Source of the DNA: an uncultured Chloroflexales bacterium
Lineage (GTDB): Bacteria; Chloroflexota; Chloroflexia; Chloroflexales; Chloroflexaceae
Direction of reading: 5' to 3'
Length of the DNA stretch: 33,237 nucleotides
Assembly: GCA_937925925.1 (NCBI GenBank)
Contig: CALANA010000312.1
Location: 1 to 33,237, forward strand
Below the pieces are notes generated by a model, which was not told the origin of the DNA, did no database searches, and saw nothing but the letters and a program-made list of their open reading frames with translations. Within the stretch, counting starts at the first letter, position 1. Each line of letters opens with the position of its first letter. Of this stretch, positions 1 through 8,220 are shown piece by piece. The translations under genes were made by a program, and so were the position numbers.

Positions 1-105
1 GCCAGACTTTAGTCTGCACCGGCTTTAGTCTGGACGAAGTGGTTCCCAGACTTTAGTCTGGACTCCGGGTCTTCACAACTAATGCATGTAGGATTGCTCT
101 ATAGC
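1..105 (-). repeat. R1 palindromic repeat element, copy 1 (cut by window edge)
   Basis: Three copies of CCAGACTTTAGTCTGG-like dyads or half-dyads lie in the first 62 bases. They are followed by a block (about 60-80) that reads, on the minus strand, AGTTGTGAAGACCCGGAGTCC, which recurs at about 1762 and 21875. The outer end GGATTGCTCTATAGC (91-105) is the inverted counterpart of the ends of the other copies. No coding capacity. It looks like a small non-autonomous (MITE-like) element inserted upstream of the RDD gene. Confidence 0.65.
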
Positions 106-219
106 TGCACACCCTTCCGCTTGTCGGATCTAGTTGCTGACAAATCGTGCATCCTGTGCTTCATATGGAGCCGAATTTGGGAGAAGACGAGTCCCAGCCT
201 GGAATGAAGTTGAAAGCCT

Positions 220-759
220 ATGCCACACGGTCTACTAGGACACTATGCTGGTTTTATGAGCCGCATGGCCGCCTTCCTGATTGACGCCGTGATCATCACG
301 GTCTCGGTCAGCATTATAGCCTGGACGGTTGCGATCACCCAGTCGCTGCTGCAATTACCGGCACTGGCCGAACTGCTGAGTCTCGGCGGCTTATTTCCTG
401 ATTTCGACTCGCTGCTGGCCGGTCTGGTAGGCACAACCATGTTTGCGCTGTATACGTTGTTTTTCTGGGCCACAACCGGGCGTACCTTCGGCAAGGCTTT
501 TATGGGCCTGCGCGTGGTCACCACCAATGGCCGTCGCCTGACGCTCCCTCGCGCTATGGTACGCCTGCTGGGCTACCTCGTCTCGGCCTTGCCCCTGTTT
601 GTCGGGTTTCTCTGGTCACTGATCGATGATCGGCGACAGGGATTCCACGACAAACTGGCCGGTACCTGTGTCGTCTACACCTGGGCTGCCCGTCCAGATG
701 AGCGCTTTCTGGCCTATCAACTGCAACGTCTGGCTCCGCGCCTGGACGATGAGGAGTAG
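220..759 (+). CDS. RDD family membrane protein
   Basis: A 179-aa integral membrane protein. Three hydrophobic spans are visible at about residues 17-39, 65-85 and 113-134. The family's hallmark residues are present: Arg15 before the first span, Asp22 inside it, a GRTFGKAFMGLRVV segment after the second span, and a C-terminal DDRRQGFHDKLAGT segment. RDD proteins are poorly characterised; some act as ion antiporters. The ATG at 220 is preferred over the one at 256 because family members usually carry the YAGF-type lead-in that precedes the first span. The ribosome-binding site is weak. The gene is single and converges with the EamA gene downstream. The family call is firm; the transported species is unknown. 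Confidence 0.9.
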   Translation: MPHGLLGHYAGFMSRMAAFLIDAVIITVSVSIIAWTVAITQSLLQLPALAELLSLGGLFPDFDSLLAGLVGTTMFALYTLFFWATTGRTFGKAFMGLRVVTTNGRRLTLPRAMVRLLGYLVSALPLFVGFLWSLIDDRRQGFHDKLAGTCVVYTWAARPDERFLAYQLQRLAPRLDDEE

Positions 760-778
760 GCCTGGTGGCAATGTTCCC

Positions 779-800
779 CTGGTTGCAACCCGGCAACCAG
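779..800. terminator. candidate bidirectional terminator hairpin
   Basis: A perfect 8-bp stem (CTGGTTGC / GCAACCAG) with a 6-nt loop lies in the 48-bp gap between the convergent RDD and EamA genes. Position suggests termination of both, but there is no clear U-tract, so a Rho-independent role is uncertain. Confidence 0.35.
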
Positions 801-807
801 CATCGAA

Positions 808-1719
808 TTAACTGCGCCGTGTGAGTAGCACACCGCTGACAATCATAGCCGCTCCAATTCCCTGCCAAACCGTCAGTTGCTCGCCCAGCAACGGCCAGGC
901 CACCAGCGCCGCCACCAGCGGAATAGCACAGCCATAAATGGCCGTCCGATTGCCTCCGACCAGGCGCACGCTGTTGTTCCACAGGAAATAGGCCACCACC
1001 AGCCCCAGCAGCGCCGCATAACCCAGTCCGCCCCAGGCGATCATACTCACGGCAGTCCAGTCAGTGCGCAGCAGATCGGGAATGCCGATCAGCACCAACC
1101 CGAATGTTCCGAACACCATCGTCAGGGTGGTGATACTCAGTGGTGAGGAAGCCTGATCAATCGAGCGCACACCCAGCGTGTAAATGGCCCAGCACAACGA
1201 TGCGCCCAGCATCAGCAGGTCGCCACTCAGCGTGTGCCAGGAGAACGCGAGATCGTGGGTGGCAACGATAAAGACGACCCCGGAACAGGCCAGAAAGATG
1301 CCAAATATCGCCTTGCGCGTGATACGCTCCACGCCGAGCATGGCCCCGAAGAGTGCGATCAAGGCCGGCGTCATCGCCACAATCAGGGCAGCGTTCGCTG
1401 CGGTCGTGATCGAGAGACCAATCGTAAAGCAGATCTGATAGCAGGTATTGCCGATGATGCCAAACAGCACCATTTTCCAGAAATGCCGGCCCACCGGTAG
1501 GACAATCGCACCTTCGCGCAGGCGCAGAATGCCCAGCAGCACGACTGAGGCGATAGTAAACCGGATTGCAGCAAACGCCAGCGGTGAGATCTGCATCATA
1601 GCGATCTTGACCACGCTAAAATTCGCACCCCAGATCAACACCACCAGCATCATGGTCAGGTCGGTGAGCGGAATGCCAGGAATGACGCGCCGCACTTCAC
1701 GTTGGGATTGGGTTAACAC
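808..1719 (-). CDS. EamA/DMT-family transporter
   Basis: About 303 aa and almost entirely hydrophobic, with roughly ten spans and two repeated EamA halves. Typical features are an N-terminal LIWGANFSVVKIA segment, a mid-protein GDLLMLGASLCWAIYTL segment starting the second half, and a C-terminal GEQLTVWQGIGAAMIVSGV segment. The family exports small metabolites; the substrate cannot be read from sequence. The open frame extends to a GTG at 1752, but that stretch lies inside repeat element R1 copy 2. The GTG at 1719 is preferred because AAAGGA sits 7 nt upstream. A second EamA gene lies at 7069. Confidence 0.9.
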   Translation of the reverse strand: MLTQSQREVRRVIPGIPLTDLTMMLVVLIWGANFSVVKIAMMQISPLAFAAIRFTIASVVLLGILRLREGAIVLPVGRHFWKMVLFGIIGNTCYQICFTIGLSITTAANAALIVAMTPALIALFGAMLGVERITRKAIFGIFLACSGVVFIVATHDLAFSWHTLSGDLLMLGASLCWAIYTLGVRSIDQASSPLSITTLTMVFGTFGLVLIGIPDLLRTDWTAVSMIAWGGLGYAALLGLVVAYFLWNNSVRLVGGNRTAIYGCAIPLVAALVAWPLLGEQLTVWQGIGAAMIVSGVLLTRRS

Positions 1720-1743
1720 GAATACGTCCTTTATGACTATGCG

Positions 1744-1858
1744 ATATAGCACACTTATATCAGTTGTGAAGACCCGAGTCCAGGCTTGAGCCTGGTAGCG
1801 CCCCGTTCAGGCTCAAGCCTGGACTCCACGTTTACAATGACAATAAGATTGCTATCTC
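1744..1858 (+). repeat. R1 palindromic repeat element, copy 2
   Basis: Contains AGTTGTGAAGACCCG followed by two dyads of the type CCAGGCTTGAGCCTGG, and ends with GATTGCTATC (about 1849-1858). Copy 3 begins with the reverse complement of that end. The element abuts the 5' end of the EamA gene and may carry part of its upstream region. Confidence 0.7.
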
Positions 1859-1863
1859 TGTGG

Positions 1864-1979
1864 TAATCGTTCAGGTGGGTTGGTTTGGAGAAGCAGTGCC
1901 ACTCCAGGAGGTTCTAAAGGTTTCGCGGGGGCCTGCGGCCCCCGCAACCCCCGCTGGCGAACGTTCCCCTGAACGATTA
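1864..1979. repeat. 116-bp element with 11-bp terminal inverted repeats
   Basis: Perfect terminal inverted repeats TAATCGTTCAG (1864-1874) and CTGAACGATTA (1969-1979) enclose a GC-rich hairpin at 1925-1945 (9-bp stem GCGGGGGCC / GGCCCCCGC, 3-nt loop). No open frame of interest. It resembles a non-autonomous miniature transposon; no second copy is visible in this window. Confidence 0.55.
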
Positions 1980-2227
1980 CTCTCTGTGGCTGATGCATGA
2001 GCGTTTGCATGATGTGTACCAGAACCTTACCAGTATAGGCTCGCTTCACTGCGGTTCAAATAGACAATTCTGGCAAATCATGGCGTGCTTTGTATCAATT
2101 GACAGATAGGCGTCATATCTGTGGGTGCATCAGGTGGCAGAAAGGCACTGGTCGGGAGAGGTGGTGTATGCATTGTCTTGCCCAATAACTGCCAACAATC
2201 TTACCATGAAGTAACTGTTCATCCTTA

Positions 2228-2263
2228 CGCGCCAGCGGGCGGGACGCCCGCCCGCCCAGGCGC
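2228..2263. repeat. GC-rich palindrome in gene-free stretch 1980-2698
   Basis: A nested inverted repeat centred on GCGGGCG-GGA-CGCCCGC (2235-2251) with outer GCGCC/GGCGC arms. It shares vocabulary with the GCGGGACGCCCGC repeats at about 8.2-8.8 kb. Apart from this, the tandem repeat at 2373 and the leader of the downstream operon, I see nothing coding in 1980-2698. Confidence 0.45.
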
Positions 2264-2372
2264 AAAATGAACGCTGACGACAGCGCTTCCCGCCAAATAT
2301 GAACAGTGATACCAAATTCGTCTTATGGGTACCCCGCAGGTCACTTGGAACGCCGAGATTCTTCACTCCGCT

Positions 2373-2517
2373 CCGCTCCGTTCAGAATGACACACACAGT
2401 CACCACGCGGTTTTGCTATCCGCTCCGTTCAGCATGACACACACGCAGTCATCACGCGGTTTTGCTATCCGCTCCGTTCAGCATGACACACACGCAGTCA
2501 TCACGCGGTTTTGCTAT
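2373..2517. repeat. three-unit 49-bp tandem repeat
   Basis: Units at 2373-2419 (47 bp, lacking one CG), 2420-2468 and 2469-2517. Each begins CCGCTCCGTTCAG and ends CGCGGTTTTGCTAT. Units 2 and 3 are identical; unit 1 differs by a few substitutions. There are no spacers, so it is not a CRISPR. Confidence 0.9.
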
Positions 2518-2557
2518 TACACTATGAAAGGGGCTAGGCATCACACTGTTTTCTCGC

Positions 2558-2563
2558 TATAAT
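2558..2563 (+). promoter_or_regulatory. candidate -10 element upstream of the L,D-transpeptidase operon
   Basis: A perfect TATAAT about 135 nt before the start codon at 2699. No convincing -35 box is visible at 16-18 nt upstream. The implied leader carries a 10-bp-stem hairpin (2646-2681). Confidence 0.35.
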
Positions 2564-2645
2564 GGAACCATCAATCATTGGAATAGACCGAAAGGCACAT
2601 GTGTTCGCTCATAAAAATCGACCTGCCCCTGGATAGAAGGACAAC

Positions 2646-2681
2646 GGGACAGGTACTCAGTACGCAATGAATACCTGTCCC
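2646..2681 (+). promoter_or_regulatory. leader hairpin before L,D-transpeptidase start
   Basis: A perfect 10-bp inverted repeat (GGGACAGGTA at 2646-2655, TACCTGTCCC at 2672-2681) with a 16-nt loop ends a few bases before the GAAGGAG ribosome-binding site. It is not followed by a T-run, so it is more likely an operator or mRNA leader structure than a terminator. Function unknown. Confidence 0.4.
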
Positions 2682-2698
2682 CCGACGAAGGAGCCACT

Positions 2699-3910
2699 AT
2701 GTCGTTACGCTATCGCCACCTGTTTTCTGCTGGTTTGCTGCTACTCCTGACCATTGTTGTATGTGTACCGTGGGCACATTATGCATCCGCCCGTCCAGCA
2801 GCGCCAGCCGTAGCCGACTTTACCCCCACCTATTCTCCATTGGAGGCGGCAGAACGTGTCGCCACCGCGCAAGCAGCCGAGCGACCGTTGCTCCAGCAGC
2901 ACGCGCTCACACCATTGCTGCCCCCCGTACCCACCGTCTATTTTTCGCAGACGGGCCATCACCTCAGCAACCGTTCTGGCTTCCTGGATTTCTGGCGCAG
3001 CAACGGCCAGGTGTTGCTATTTGGCTATCCTATCACCGAGGAAATCGTGGAGAATGGGCGCGTGGTGCAATATTTTGAACGGGCGCGCTTTGAGTATCAC
3101 CCCGAATTTCTGGGTACTCCCTGGCAAGTAAAGCTGGGCTTGATTGGCCGCGAACTGACCCAGGAACGTGATTTTGGCACCCTGCCCGATCCTCAGACAG
3201 GCGTCCGCTATTTTCCAGAGACGCAGCACACGCTGTGGGGGAAGTTTGGTCGGTATTGGGAGCGGCGTGGTGGTGCAGACATTTTTGGCTATCCGATTAG
3301 CGAGGAGTTTGAAGAAGAGGGGCGGATCGTTCAATATTTTGAGCGGGCACGCTTTGAATACCATCCAGAGGATATGGACTGGTTCTACCGCAGTCACGAG
3401 CAGTACTATGGCATTACGCTCAATACCCTGCGCGAAATAGTGGTCAGCGACATCGGGCGGCAACTGGCACTGATGCGTGAAATCAACATCGCACCCGTAC
3501 CCGCGCTGGCGGGTGCCGCCGAGTGGTCGCCTGGACTATGGTCGCGCCACATTGCGATTAACCTGTCGTCGCAGTGGCTCACGGCCTACGAAGATGGTCT
3601 GGCCGTCTATCATGCACCGGTTGCCACCGGGCGCGATGGCTTCAATACCCCCGCTGGCAATTTTGCCGTCTATGACAAGCTGCGTATGCAGACGATGCAA
3701 GGCTCGGTGGGCGGTGAAAGCTGGTATGTGCCCAATGTGCCCTGGGTGATGTATGTGGTTGGCGGCGTGGCGTTGCATGGCACCTACTGGCATAACCGCT
3801 TTGGCAGTGGCCTGCGCATGTCGCACGGCTGCATTAACCTGGATATGGACGATGCCGAGTGGTTGTATACCTGGGCTGCAATTGGTACTACCGTGCAGAT
3901 CCATTATTGA
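2699..3910 (+). CDS. secreted L,D-transpeptidase (YkuD domain) with two GYP(I)xE repeats
   Basis: A 403-aa exported protein. Residues 1-31 form a signal peptide ending ASA. Two related segments follow at about 81-136 and 171-224, both ending QYFERARFEYHPE and carrying FGYPI(T/S)EE; these are probably a cell-wall or surface-binding repeat. The C-terminal YkuD domain (about 270-403) has the conserved His360 and the catalytic SHGCIN motif at Ser375-Asn380, with Cys378 as nucleophile. Family members cross-link peptidoglycan 3-3 or attach proteins to it outside the membrane. GAAGGAG 6 nt before the ATG supports the start. It is first in a three-gene cluster with a HipA-like kinase and DUF3037. The enzymatic call is strong; the role of the repeats is inferred. 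Confidence 0.93.
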   Translation: MSLRYRHLFSAGLLLLLTIVVCVPWAHYASARPAAPAVADFTPTYSPLEAAERVATAQAAERPLLQQHALTPLLPPVPTVYFSQTGHHLSNRSGFLDFWRSNGQVLLFGYPITEEIVENGRVVQYFERARFEYHPEFLGTPWQVKLGLIGRELTQERDFGTLPDPQTGVRYFPETQHTLWGKFGRYWERRGGADIFGYPISEEFEEEGRIVQYFERARFEYHPEDMDWFYRSHEQYYGITLNTLREIVVSDIGRQLALMREINIAPVPALAGAAEWSPGLWSRHIAINLSSQWLTAYEDGLAVYHAPVATGRDGFNTPAGNFAVYDKLRMQTMQGSVGGESWYVPNVPWVMYVVGGVALHGTYWHNRFGSGLRMSHGCINLDMDDAEWLYTWAAIGTTVQIHY

Positions 3911-3937
3911 CAGGAGGTACAGGGACGATAGCTGCCT

Positions 3938-4723
3938 ATGATACCACGTACCATTATTGCCACCCGCTATGTCACGCCATTGCGCGAGGGTGGCTCGCTG
4001 CCCGCCATCGTAGAGGGCGATGACGATGGCTTGTATGTCCTGAAATTTCGCGGTGCCGGGCAGGGAGCAAAGGCGCTGATTGCCGAACTGGTGGTTGGCA
4101 AGCTGGCCCAGGCACTCGATCTGCCCGTGCCCGAAATTGTTTTTGTGGACGTAGATGCCACCCTGGGACGCTCGGAGCCAGATAGCGAAATCCAGGCACT
4201 CGTGCAGGCCAGCGCCGGGCTAAACCTCGCCCTCGATTATCTCCCCGGTTCCCTCAGCTATGATCCGTTGCGCCGCCCACCACCCGATCCCGAACTGGCA
4301 TCGGCGATTGTCTGGTTTGATGCCTATACCACCAACGTGGATCGCACGGCCCGCAACACCAACATCCTGATCTGGCATCGACGGCTGTGGCTGATCGATC
4401 ATGGCGCGGCGCTGTATGTGCATCATACCTGGGGCGATTATCTGGCCCGCAGTCGCACGCCATTTGCCGCGATCAAAGATCATGTCTTGCTGCCCTATGC
4501 CAGCGCCCTCGCCGCCGCTGATGCCGATCTTCGGGCGCGGCTCACGCCCGATCTCGTTCAGGATATTGTGGCGCTCATTCCTGACACCTGGCTGAGTGCG
4601 GAACCTGGTTTCGCCGATGCGAATGCCCAGCGTGCGGCCTACGCTGCCTATCTCCTGGCTCGTCTGGAACATCCGCGTTTGTTTGTGCAGGAGGCCATTG
4701 ATGCCCACACTCGCCTCCTATGA
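3938..4723 (+). CDS. HipA-like kinase family protein
   Basis: A 261-aa protein resembling the short HipA-like kinases often paired with DUF3037. Visible signatures are an N-terminal glycine-containing nucleotide-binding segment with YVLKFRGAGQG (a candidate ATP-contacting Lys) and a catalytic region with WFDAYTTNVDRTARNTN, where DRxxxNxN is the kinase-type catalytic loop. LWLIDHGAAL then matches the metal-binding Asp segment. There is no HipB-type antitoxin next to it, so a classic HipAB toxin role is not indicated. An AGGAGG lies about 20 nt upstream, a long spacing, but an in-frame TAG at 3929 rules out an earlier ATG. The last 23 bases overlap the DUF3037 gene, implying translational coupling. 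Confidence 0.82.
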   Translation: MIPRTIIATRYVTPLREGGSLPAIVEGDDDGLYVLKFRGAGQGAKALIAELVVGKLAQALDLPVPEIVFVDVDATLGRSEPDSEIQALVQASAGLNLALDYLPGSLSYDPLRRPPPDPELASAIVWFDAYTTNVDRTARNTNILIWHRRLWLIDHGAALYVHHTWGDYLARSRTPFAAIKDHVLLPYASALAAADADLRARLTPDLVQDIVALIPDTWLSAEPGFADANAQRAAYAAYLLARLEHPRLFVQEAIDAHTRLL

Positions 4724-5099
4724 CTATGCCGTCATTCGTGTTGTTCCCCGTGTTGAACGCGACGAGTTTCTTAATGCCGGAGTCATTCTGTTCTGTCGCA
4801 CACGACGCTATCTCGATGCTCGCATCTGGCTGGATCGGCATCGGTTGCTTATGCTGGCACCCGATAGTGACCTGGAAGAGATCGAACAGCATTTAACCCA
4901 TATTCCCCTGATCTGCGCTGGTGGTGCCACAGGCGGGCCAATTGGGGCACTGACCCTCTCAGAGCGCTTTCACTGGCTGGTGGCCCCGCGCAGCACAGTC
5001 ATTCAGACCTCGATGGTGCATTGCGGTCTCACCAATGACCCGGCAGCCACACTGGATCGGCTGTTATGCCGCCTGGTACAGCACCCCCGCCAGATCTGA
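4701..5099 (+). CDS. DUF3037 domain protein
   Basis: A 132-aa soluble protein matching the DUF3037 pattern: N-terminal YDYAVIRVVPRVERDEFLNAGVILFC, then LDARI-type and FHWLVAPRSTVIQTSMVHCG segments. The frame is open from 4596, but the start at 4701 is clear: AGGAGG lies 7 nt upstream and the family's conserved text begins immediately. It overlaps the end of the HipA-like gene by 23 bases. In other genomes the two families are commonly adjacent, so they probably act together. Biochemical function is unknown. Downstream an intergenic gap leads to a new promoter. Confidence 0.9.
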   Translation: MPTLASYDYAVIRVVPRVERDEFLNAGVILFCRTRRYLDARIWLDRHRLLMLAPDSDLEEIEQHLTHIPLICAGGATGGPIGALTLSERFHWLVAPRSTVIQTSMVHCGLTNDPAATLDRLLCRLVQHPRQI

Positions 5100-5143
5100 A
5101 CAGGTACGATGAACCGGGGGCTGGCATGCTGCTCCGCTTCTTG

Positions 5144-5149
5144 TATAAT
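5144..5149 (+). promoter_or_regulatory. candidate -10 element before split lipoprotein gene
   Basis: A perfect TATAAT preceded by TTG, about 85 nt before the ATG at 5234. No strong -35 box is visible. Confidence 0.35.
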
Positions 5150-5233
5150 GAACTGATGCAGATGGCTGTATAGGTTACAGAACATATGCGGTGGCGTGGG
5201 GTTTTATTCATTTTTAATAGTCAGGAGACAAGT

Positions 5234-5545
5234 ATGCAACGATGGACTACTCGCACGATGAAGATCTCGATCTGTATTCTCACCCTGTTCACCCTGTTAT
5301 TCGCTGGTTGTGGTGCCGGGGCACCCGCCGGTTCGGTAACAGACGTTCCGCCACCGACACCCACCGCACTTCCTGCGGCCGCAGTGTCCGATACCATTGA
5401 AGCCGCGCTGCAAAAAACACGTGATGCCACGACCTATCGAGTGCAAATGGATATGTCGCTCAAAGGCAACCTGGAAGAGCTTGGAGCCATGGCTGACCCG
5501 GATGAGGAATTCTCACTGGTCAATATGACTGCCGATATAGGGTGA
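5234..5545 (+). CDS. N-terminal part of a frameshifted lipoprotein (LppX/LprG-like pattern)
   Basis: About 103 aa. The ATG at 5234 follows a GGAGA ribosome-binding site; the open frame extends to 5186 but without support. A lipoprotein signal peptide ends in LLFAGC (Cys26), followed by a Pro/Thr-rich linker and then EAALQKTRDATTYRVQMDMS, the start of a lipid-binding-type beta domain. The frame stops at 5543-5545, exactly where the text resumes in another frame (see 5562-6491). A single extra G in the GGG at 5540-5542 would explain it. This is a recent pseudogene, a sequencing error or, less likely, programmed frameshifting. Confidence 0.7.
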   Translation: MQRWTTRTMKISICILTLFTLLFAGCGAGAPAGSVTDVPPPTPTALPAAAVSDTIEAALQKTRDATTYRVQMDMSLKGNLEELGAMADPDEEFSLVNMTADIG

Positions 5546-5561
5546 TAATGCTCGGATCAGT

Positions 5562-6491
5562 ATGACCGGTCTCTTTGCCGCCTTTATGGGTATCGATGCG
5601 GATCAAGCCCTCGAAATGCTGGTGGTGGACGAGCAAACCTACATTCGTGGCCCGCTGCCGTTGTTGAGGGCCAGCGAGTCCGCCTGGTATATCATGGATG
5701 AAGATAACGGGGCGGTGCCCTTTGAGCCGGAGAGCATGGTTGAATCATTTACAGATGAGAACATCGACGTTTCCGGTTTTACGTCAACCGGCAGCGAACA
5801 ACTCGACGGCCAGCAGTGTACCGTCTTTACCGCAACCGACGAGGAGGCACTCAAGGCGCTGGCTCAGACCGATGATGAGAGCGGCTTGTTGCCGACTGAT
5901 ATGGAAGATATTGAGCGGGCCGAGTTCAAGATCTGGGTATGCGCGGATGGATATGTGCATCAATTCTTAATGACCGCCGAAGGCGCAGATTCTGATAAAT
6001 CGGACAAACTCATTACCATGACTATGCGTATGGGTTTCTCGGACTTTGGGCAGGCGATGAATATTCGCGCACCCGCCGATGCGCTGCCGCTTGATACTGA
6101 AATGTCGTTTCTTGATGATGATCTGCTGGAACTGGAAGAACTGCCGGACATTGATATACCAGATATGACCGATGAATCGGCAACCACGAACCAGACAACA
6201 ACTTCTCCTCGTTATCCCTTGCCGCCAGTTGTCGAAAATCTAATGGAGATCGAAGCCGATGACTCAATAAACTTCCAGACAACGTTGAGCATCGCCGAAG
6301 CCATGGAGTTCTACCGTCAGGAATTCATTGGTGACGGTGCCACGGAACGCGAGATTGTCACCGTGGTAACGGATACCACCTTTAGTATGGTCTTCGATGG
6401 CTGGGCCGATGATGGTCGAGCCGTCGTCGTGCAGGGCGTTGAACTTGCACCAGGTCAACTCAATCTCAACATTCGGTTGGAAGCGGTATAG
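5562..6491 (+). CDS. C-terminal part of the frameshifted lipoprotein
   Basis: The 309-aa frame is continuous with the 5234-5545 fragment if one base is removed near 5540; the joined text reads through DIGDNARISMTGLFAAFMG. The open frame begins at 5541 and there is no ribosome-binding site before the ATG at 5562, so independent translation is doubtful. Residues about 1-165 look like the rest of a single LppX/LprA/F/G-like domain (VDEQTYIRGP, SEQLDGQQCTVF, FKIWVCADGYVHQFLM). An acidic stretch (DDDLLELEELPDIDIPD) leads to a second small domain (about 205-309). The product would be an outer-face membrane lipoprotein of about 420 aa. Confidence 0.7.
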   Translation: MTGLFAAFMGIDADQALEMLVVDEQTYIRGPLPLLRASESAWYIMDEDNGAVPFEPESMVESFTDENIDVSGFTSTGSEQLDGQQCTVFTATDEEALKALAQTDDESGLLPTDMEDIERAEFKIWVCADGYVHQFLMTAEGADSDKSDKLITMTMRMGFSDFGQAMNIRAPADALPLDTEMSFLDDDLLELEELPDIDIPDMTDESATTNQTTTSPRYPLPPVVENLMEIEADDSINFQTTLSIAEAMEFYRQEFIGDGATEREIVTVVTDTTFSMVFDGWADDGRAVVVQGVELAPGQLNLNIRLEAV

Positions 6492-6504
6492 TCGTAGTTC
6501 GTAG

Positions 6505-6523
6505 CGCGTCCCTCCGGGACGCG
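6505..6523 (+). terminator. hairpin just downstream of lipoprotein gene
   Basis: An 8-bp stem (CGCGTCCC / GGGACGCG) with a TCC loop begins 14 nt after the stop. There is no U-tract. It may terminate or stabilise the transcript, or be one of the many GC palindromes of this genome. Confidence 0.35.
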
Positions 6524-6642
6524 GCAGGTTGACACGTTGGCACATTGGTTTGTTCTAACGTCCCAACGCTGTTGCCTTTGCCCCTTTACATTAAAAAAGA
6601 GGGCATGGGCGGTGTGAGGCGACGACACGAGGAGGCCTCTCC

Positions 6643-6721
6643 AGGTGACAGGTGATAGGTTGCAGATGACCAGGCTGATCGGCTCTGATACCTGTCACCT
6701 GTCACCTGTCACCTGTCACCT
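6643..6721. repeat. ACCTGTC heptamer array with inverted upstream copy
   Basis: Four exact ACCTGTC units plus a partial at 6690-6721, with the complementary AGGTGACAGGT at 6643-6653, so the region can fold into a long hairpin. The same heptamer array recurs at 31561-31593. The rest of the 6492-7068 gap holds short repeated words (GTGCTAAC twice near 6791) and the ribosome-binding site of the next gene, nothing coding. Confidence 0.8.
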
Positions 6722-7068
6722 ATTCAGTGGGCGTTCCGAGGCTACCCCCCGCCAACGTCGTCCGGCGGGCGAGGAGGTGGCGCGGCCCGTGCTAACGTGC
6801 TAACGTGCCCTTTGCGCTTGCGTCCGGCCAGAATTGTAGTACAATAACCACGTTCGAGTCGTTTTATCGCTTGTGATCAGTGAGATTATCCATGCGTATG
6901 CACACTGGCTACAATATTTCTCCCCCCTGTATCCTTCCCGCCTGATCGGGGCAGGATGTCAGAATTTCCTCAACGGGCATGCTACGGCATAGCCCTGTTT
7001 GCGAATACCCATCCTGCCCTCACGCTTGTCTCGTGTCAATAATTGTGTGCGTGAGGAAGGAAAATGCC

Positions 7069-8010
7069 ATGTCATCTCAAGCTATGACCCGTGCGGCATC
7101 GCGCCGAGGGTTGCTGCTGATCACACTGGCCGCCCTGCTGTGGGGCACCATTGGTGTTGCAACCAGAACGATCTACGAATTGACGGATACGAACGCGATT
7201 TCAATTGGTTTTTTTCGGTTGGCATTCTCGGTACCGGCACTGGCCGTGGCTTGCTGGTACACCCTGGGCCGTGCGGCACTGCGCATTATCCCGGCTGATC
7301 TGCGCTGGATGGGCCTGATTGGGGTGGCAATGGCTACCTATCAGGTATGCTACTTTGCCGCCATTGCCCGTGTCGGAGTGACGGTCGCCGTGCTGATCGC
7401 GCTCTGCACCGCGCCAGTCATGGTGGCGGTGTTGTCGGCAATGTTGCTACACGAACGTCTGACGCAGCGTATCTTGTTGGCGCTCGGTTGCGCCCTGGTT
7501 GGTACTACGCTGCTGGTTGGTCTGCCTGCCGAGTTGGAGACGCAGCACCAGACGCTGATAGGAGCGTTGCTGGCGTTCGGAGCCGCGCTCAGTTACTCGA
7601 CCGTGACACTCTGCAGCCGCATGCTGGCCGGACACTACCATCCACTCCAGCCAATTACGGTCGGCTTTGGATTCGGAGCGATCCTGCTCCTGCCGGTTGC
7701 GCTGGCGACCGGCCTGGTTCTCTCCTATCCGTTGGCAGGCTGGGCGTTGCTGCTGCATCTGGGCCTGATCCCTACCGCGCTGGGTTATGTGCTATTCCTG
7801 GCTGGTTTGCGCCACACGCCAGCAACCAGCGCCAGCATTGTCACCTTGCTGGAGCCGTTGACTTCGGCGGTGCTGGCCTGGTTGCTCTTTGCGGAGCGGC
7901 TCGGCCCGCTGGGGTTGATCGGAGCCTTGTTGCTGACCGGGGCCATGCTGCTCCTGTTCCTGCCAGCCCGTCATGCGGTGCAGCGAGCAGAACCAGCGCT
8001 GGATGCTTGA
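7069..8010 (+). CDS. EamA/DMT-family transporter
   Basis: About 313 aa with around ten membrane spans in two EamA halves. The first half begins LLLITLAALLWGTIGVATRTIY and the second LIGALLAFGAALSYSTVTL; the end has LLEPLTSAVLAWLLFAERL, the typical last-helix motif. The frame is open from 6979, but the ATG at 7069 is chosen because GAGGAAGG lies 8 nt upstream and the extra 30 residues are not transporter-like. Substrate unknown. It is monocistronic, flanked on both sides by repeat-rich gaps. It is only distantly similar by eye to the minus-strand EamA gene near the window start. Confidence 0.92.
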   Translation: MSSQAMTRAASRRGLLLITLAALLWGTIGVATRTIYELTDTNAISIGFFRLAFSVPALAVACWYTLGRAALRIIPADLRWMGLIGVAMATYQVCYFAAIARVGVTVAVLIALCTAPVMVAVLSAMLLHERLTQRILLALGCALVGTTLLVGLPAELETQHQTLIGALLAFGAALSYSTVTLCSRMLAGHYHPLQPITVGFGFGAILLLPVALATGLVLSYPLAGWALLLHLGLIPTALGYVLFLAGLRHTPATSASIVTLLEPLTSAVLAWLLFAERLGPLGLIGALLLTGAMLLLFLPARHAVQRAEPALDA

Positions 8011-8220
8011 AGGCACCAGGGGGGCAAAGGCGTCAAGCCGATATGGAGCGCATGTTTGTTCGTAATGACGACTTTCGTCGTTGCTGATGGCCTGCCGCCC
8101 GGTGCGCGGGCGGCAGCGATATGACGGATGGACTTTGTTCATCCAGGGGGCAAAGAGGCGCACGGCTTTCAACCAGGGTCTCAAGCCGTGGTGTACTGCC
8201 TGTACATACGTGATGGCCGA

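Noticed and set aside
2373..2517. Possible CRISPR array
   Set aside because: Three contiguous 49-bp units with no unique spacers.
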